From NCBI GenBank assembly GCA_027037705.1, contig JALVYZ010000331.1:1-7926 (forward strand): 7,926 nt of DNA, given 5' to 3'. The notes under the pieces are model-generated. The model was given only the letters and a program-made list of their open reading frames with translations, ran no database searches and was not told the DNA's origin. Each line of letters opens with the position of its first letter. The stretch's first letter is position 1. Source of the stretch: a bacterium. GTDB taxonomy: Bacteria > DYJV01 > JALVYZ01. Shown one piece after another: positions 6,978-7,926 of the stretch. Position numbers and translations under genes: made by a program.

Positions 6978-7244
6978 ATGGATAAAAAGTTAAAAGCTGC
7001 TGCGTTAAAATATGAAAAGTTTAAAAATAATGCACCAAAAATAGTTGCTAAAGGAAAAGGATATATTGCTGAAAAAATCATTGAAATAGCAAAAGAAAAT
7101 AACATCCCTATAAAAGAAGATCCTGACTTAATTGAAATGCTTTATAAATTAGATATTTATGAAGAAATTCCAGAAGAATTGTATAAGGTAGTTGCTGAGA
7201 TTTTTGCCTATATTTATAAAATTTCAGGAGACATGAAAAAATGA
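6978..7244 (+). CDS. Stand-alone FlhB C-terminal-domain-like protein (EscU/YscU/FlhB family)
   Basis: This 88-aa soluble protein is equivalent to the cytoplasmic C-terminal domain of FlhB, the switch protein of the flagellar type III export apparatus. It lacks the membrane half. Family landmarks are AAALKYEKFKNNAPKIVAKGKGYIAEKI (7-34), IPIKEDPDLIEMLYKLDI (43-60) and EEIPEELYKVVAEIFAYIYKI (62-82). The self-cleaving NPTH motif would fall just before residue 7 and is absent. The protein therefore resembles the form left after cleavage and should not process itself. Solitary versions (FhlB/FlhX-like) occur in many flagellated bacteria beside a full FlhB, and may substitute for or modulate its C-terminal domain. 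No flagellar gene lies in the window. ATG 6978 starts one base after the previous stop and has only a weak, distant purine stretch (AGAGG), suggesting coupling. The stop overlaps the next start (ATGA). Confidence 0.9.
   Translation: MDKKLKAAALKYEKFKNNAPKIVAKGKGYIAEKIIEIAKENNIPIKEDPDLIEMLYKLDIYEEIPEELYKVVAEIFAYIYKISGDMKK
7226..7230 (+). promoter_or_regulatory. Ribosome binding site of the aminotransferase gene
   Basis: AGGAG lies 10 bases before the ATG at 7241, inside the end of the FlhB-like gene. With the ATGA stop/start overlap it supports translation from 7241 and coupling to the upstream gene. Confidence 0.6.
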
Positions 7245-7926
7245 ATTATATTGAAAAATATGAAAAAAAAACTCCCACATCAAAAAAACTTTATTTAAAA
7301 CAATTAAATGTAATGCCAGGTGGTGTTAGCCATAATATAAGATACTTTCCTCCATACCCTTTATTTATAGAAAAAAGTTGTGGCTCTAAAGTATATGATG
7401 TTGATGGAAATGAATATATTGATTTATGGATGGGGCATTATTCAAATATTTTAGGACATAACCCACCTGTTGTAAAAGAAGCTGTAAAAAAATTATATGA
7501 TATTGGTATTCATACTGGATGTGTTAATCCATATGAATTAAAGTTAGCTAATAAAATAATTAAACTTGTCCCATCAGTTGAGATGGTGAAATTTTGTTGT
7601 TCAGGAACAGAAGCTACAACTTATGCAATTAGATTAGCGAGAGCATATACAAAAAAAGAGGTTGTTCTTAAGATTGCAGGAGGATGGCATGGAGCTGGAA
7701 GTGAATTAACTAAGGCGATTAAATTTCCATATAATAATAAAATGAGTTCTGGTATTCCAGATGATTTATTGAAAAAGACTGATTATATTTTTTTTAATGA
7801 CATAGAAAAAAGTTATGAGGTAATAAAAAAATATAAAAATAATTTAGCATGTATAATTATTGAACCTGTTATTGGTGAGGGAGGATTTTTACCTGCTAAT
7901 ACAGATTATCTACAATTTTTAAGAGA
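7241..7926 (+). CDS. HemL-like class III aminotransferase, N-terminal part (3' end outside window)
   Basis: This gives the first 228 residues of a PLP-dependent fold-type I enzyme, about half of a typical 420-450 aa protein. It resembles glutamate-1-semialdehyde 2,1-aminomutase (HemL): MPGGVSHNIRYFPPYP at the N-terminus, VYDVDGNEYIDLWMG (51-65), ILGHNPP, SGTEAT (121-126, PLP phosphate contacts), IRLARAYT, and GGWHG with H150, the aromatic-His pair that stacks on the cofactor. EPVIGEGG (208-215) follows. True HemL usually has a Ser-Pro-Val-Arg in the first motif, CYHG, and EPVAGNMG. The differences here suggest a paralogous aminotransferase or aminomutase instead of the tetrapyrrole enzyme. 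The catalytic lysine lies beyond the window, and substrate cannot be assigned. The start overlaps the FlhB-like stop, which indicates the same operon. Confidence 0.88.
   Translation, partial: MNYIEKYEKKTPTSKKLYLKQLNVMPGGVSHNIRYFPPYPLFIEKSCGSKVYDVDGNEYIDLWMGHYSNILGHNPPVVKEAVKKLYDIGIHTGCVNPYELKLANKIIKLVPSVEMVKFCCSGTEATTYAIRLARAYTKKEVVLKIAGGWHGAGSELTKAIKFPYNNKMSSGIPDDLLKKTDYIFFNDIEKSYEVIKKYKNNLACIIIEPVIGEGGFLPANTDYLQFLR

Noticed and set aside
1-7926. Search for tRNA, rRNA, CRISPR, insertion sequence, integrase, toxin-antitoxin or phage genes
   Set aside because: No cloverleaf-like GC-rich segment, regular spaced repeat, terminal inverted repeat pair or matching protein motif was found. Non-coding space is very limited.

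Overview
The window is very AT-rich (about three quarters A+T by eye) and densely coded. It looks like a chromosomal segment of a low-GC bacterium, not a plasmid, phage or defence island. Three signs suggest a diderm outside the Firmicutes. The primary sigma factor is long (604 aa) and has a large non-conserved region between regions 1.2 and 2. One secreted protein looks like a small outer-membrane beta-barrel. A free-standing FlhB-type C-terminal domain points to a flagellated or once-flagellated lineage. TIGR04076 and DUF6485-type proteins are, to my knowledge, commonest in anaerobes. I cannot name the phylum from this sequence alone.

Left block (1-4261, plus strand) is a replication/transcription operon. 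It runs from the 3' end of dnaB (replicative helicase), through dnaG (primase) and rpoD (primary sigma factor), to a small TIGR04076-family protein. Gaps are 3 bp, a 10 bp overlap and 18 bp, and the block ends in a strong GC-rich hairpin at 4233-4261. This extends the classic dnaG-rpoD macromolecular-synthesis pairing, with the helicase that partners the primase placed directly upstream.

Middle block (4245-6143) contains a minus-strand GT4 glycosyltransferase converging on the operon and a divergently oriented plus-strand gene for a secreted, beta-rich protein of unknown function. The glycosyltransferase stop codon lies inside the shared hairpin. The genes here are even more AT-rich and lack obvious Shine-Dalgarno sequences, unlike rpoD and its downstream neighbour. 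The only sizeable non-coding stretch, 5343-5444, lies between the two divergent genes. It holds A/T tracts and one plausible promoter.

Right block (6154-7926, plus strand) is a tight run of small genes. They are a COG2521-type SAM-dependent methyltransferase, a cysteine-rich DUF6485-type protein, a solitary FlhB C-terminal-domain protein and the first 228 residues of a HemL-like class III aminotransferase. Spacings are 13 bp, 1 bp and a 4 bp ATGA overlap, so co-transcription is likely, possibly from the promoter before the secreted-protein gene. The products do not form a recognised pathway.

I see no tRNA, rRNA, CRISPR array, insertion sequence or integrase. I found no convincing evidence of a new multi-gene system. 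The most unusual part is the right-hand small-gene cluster.
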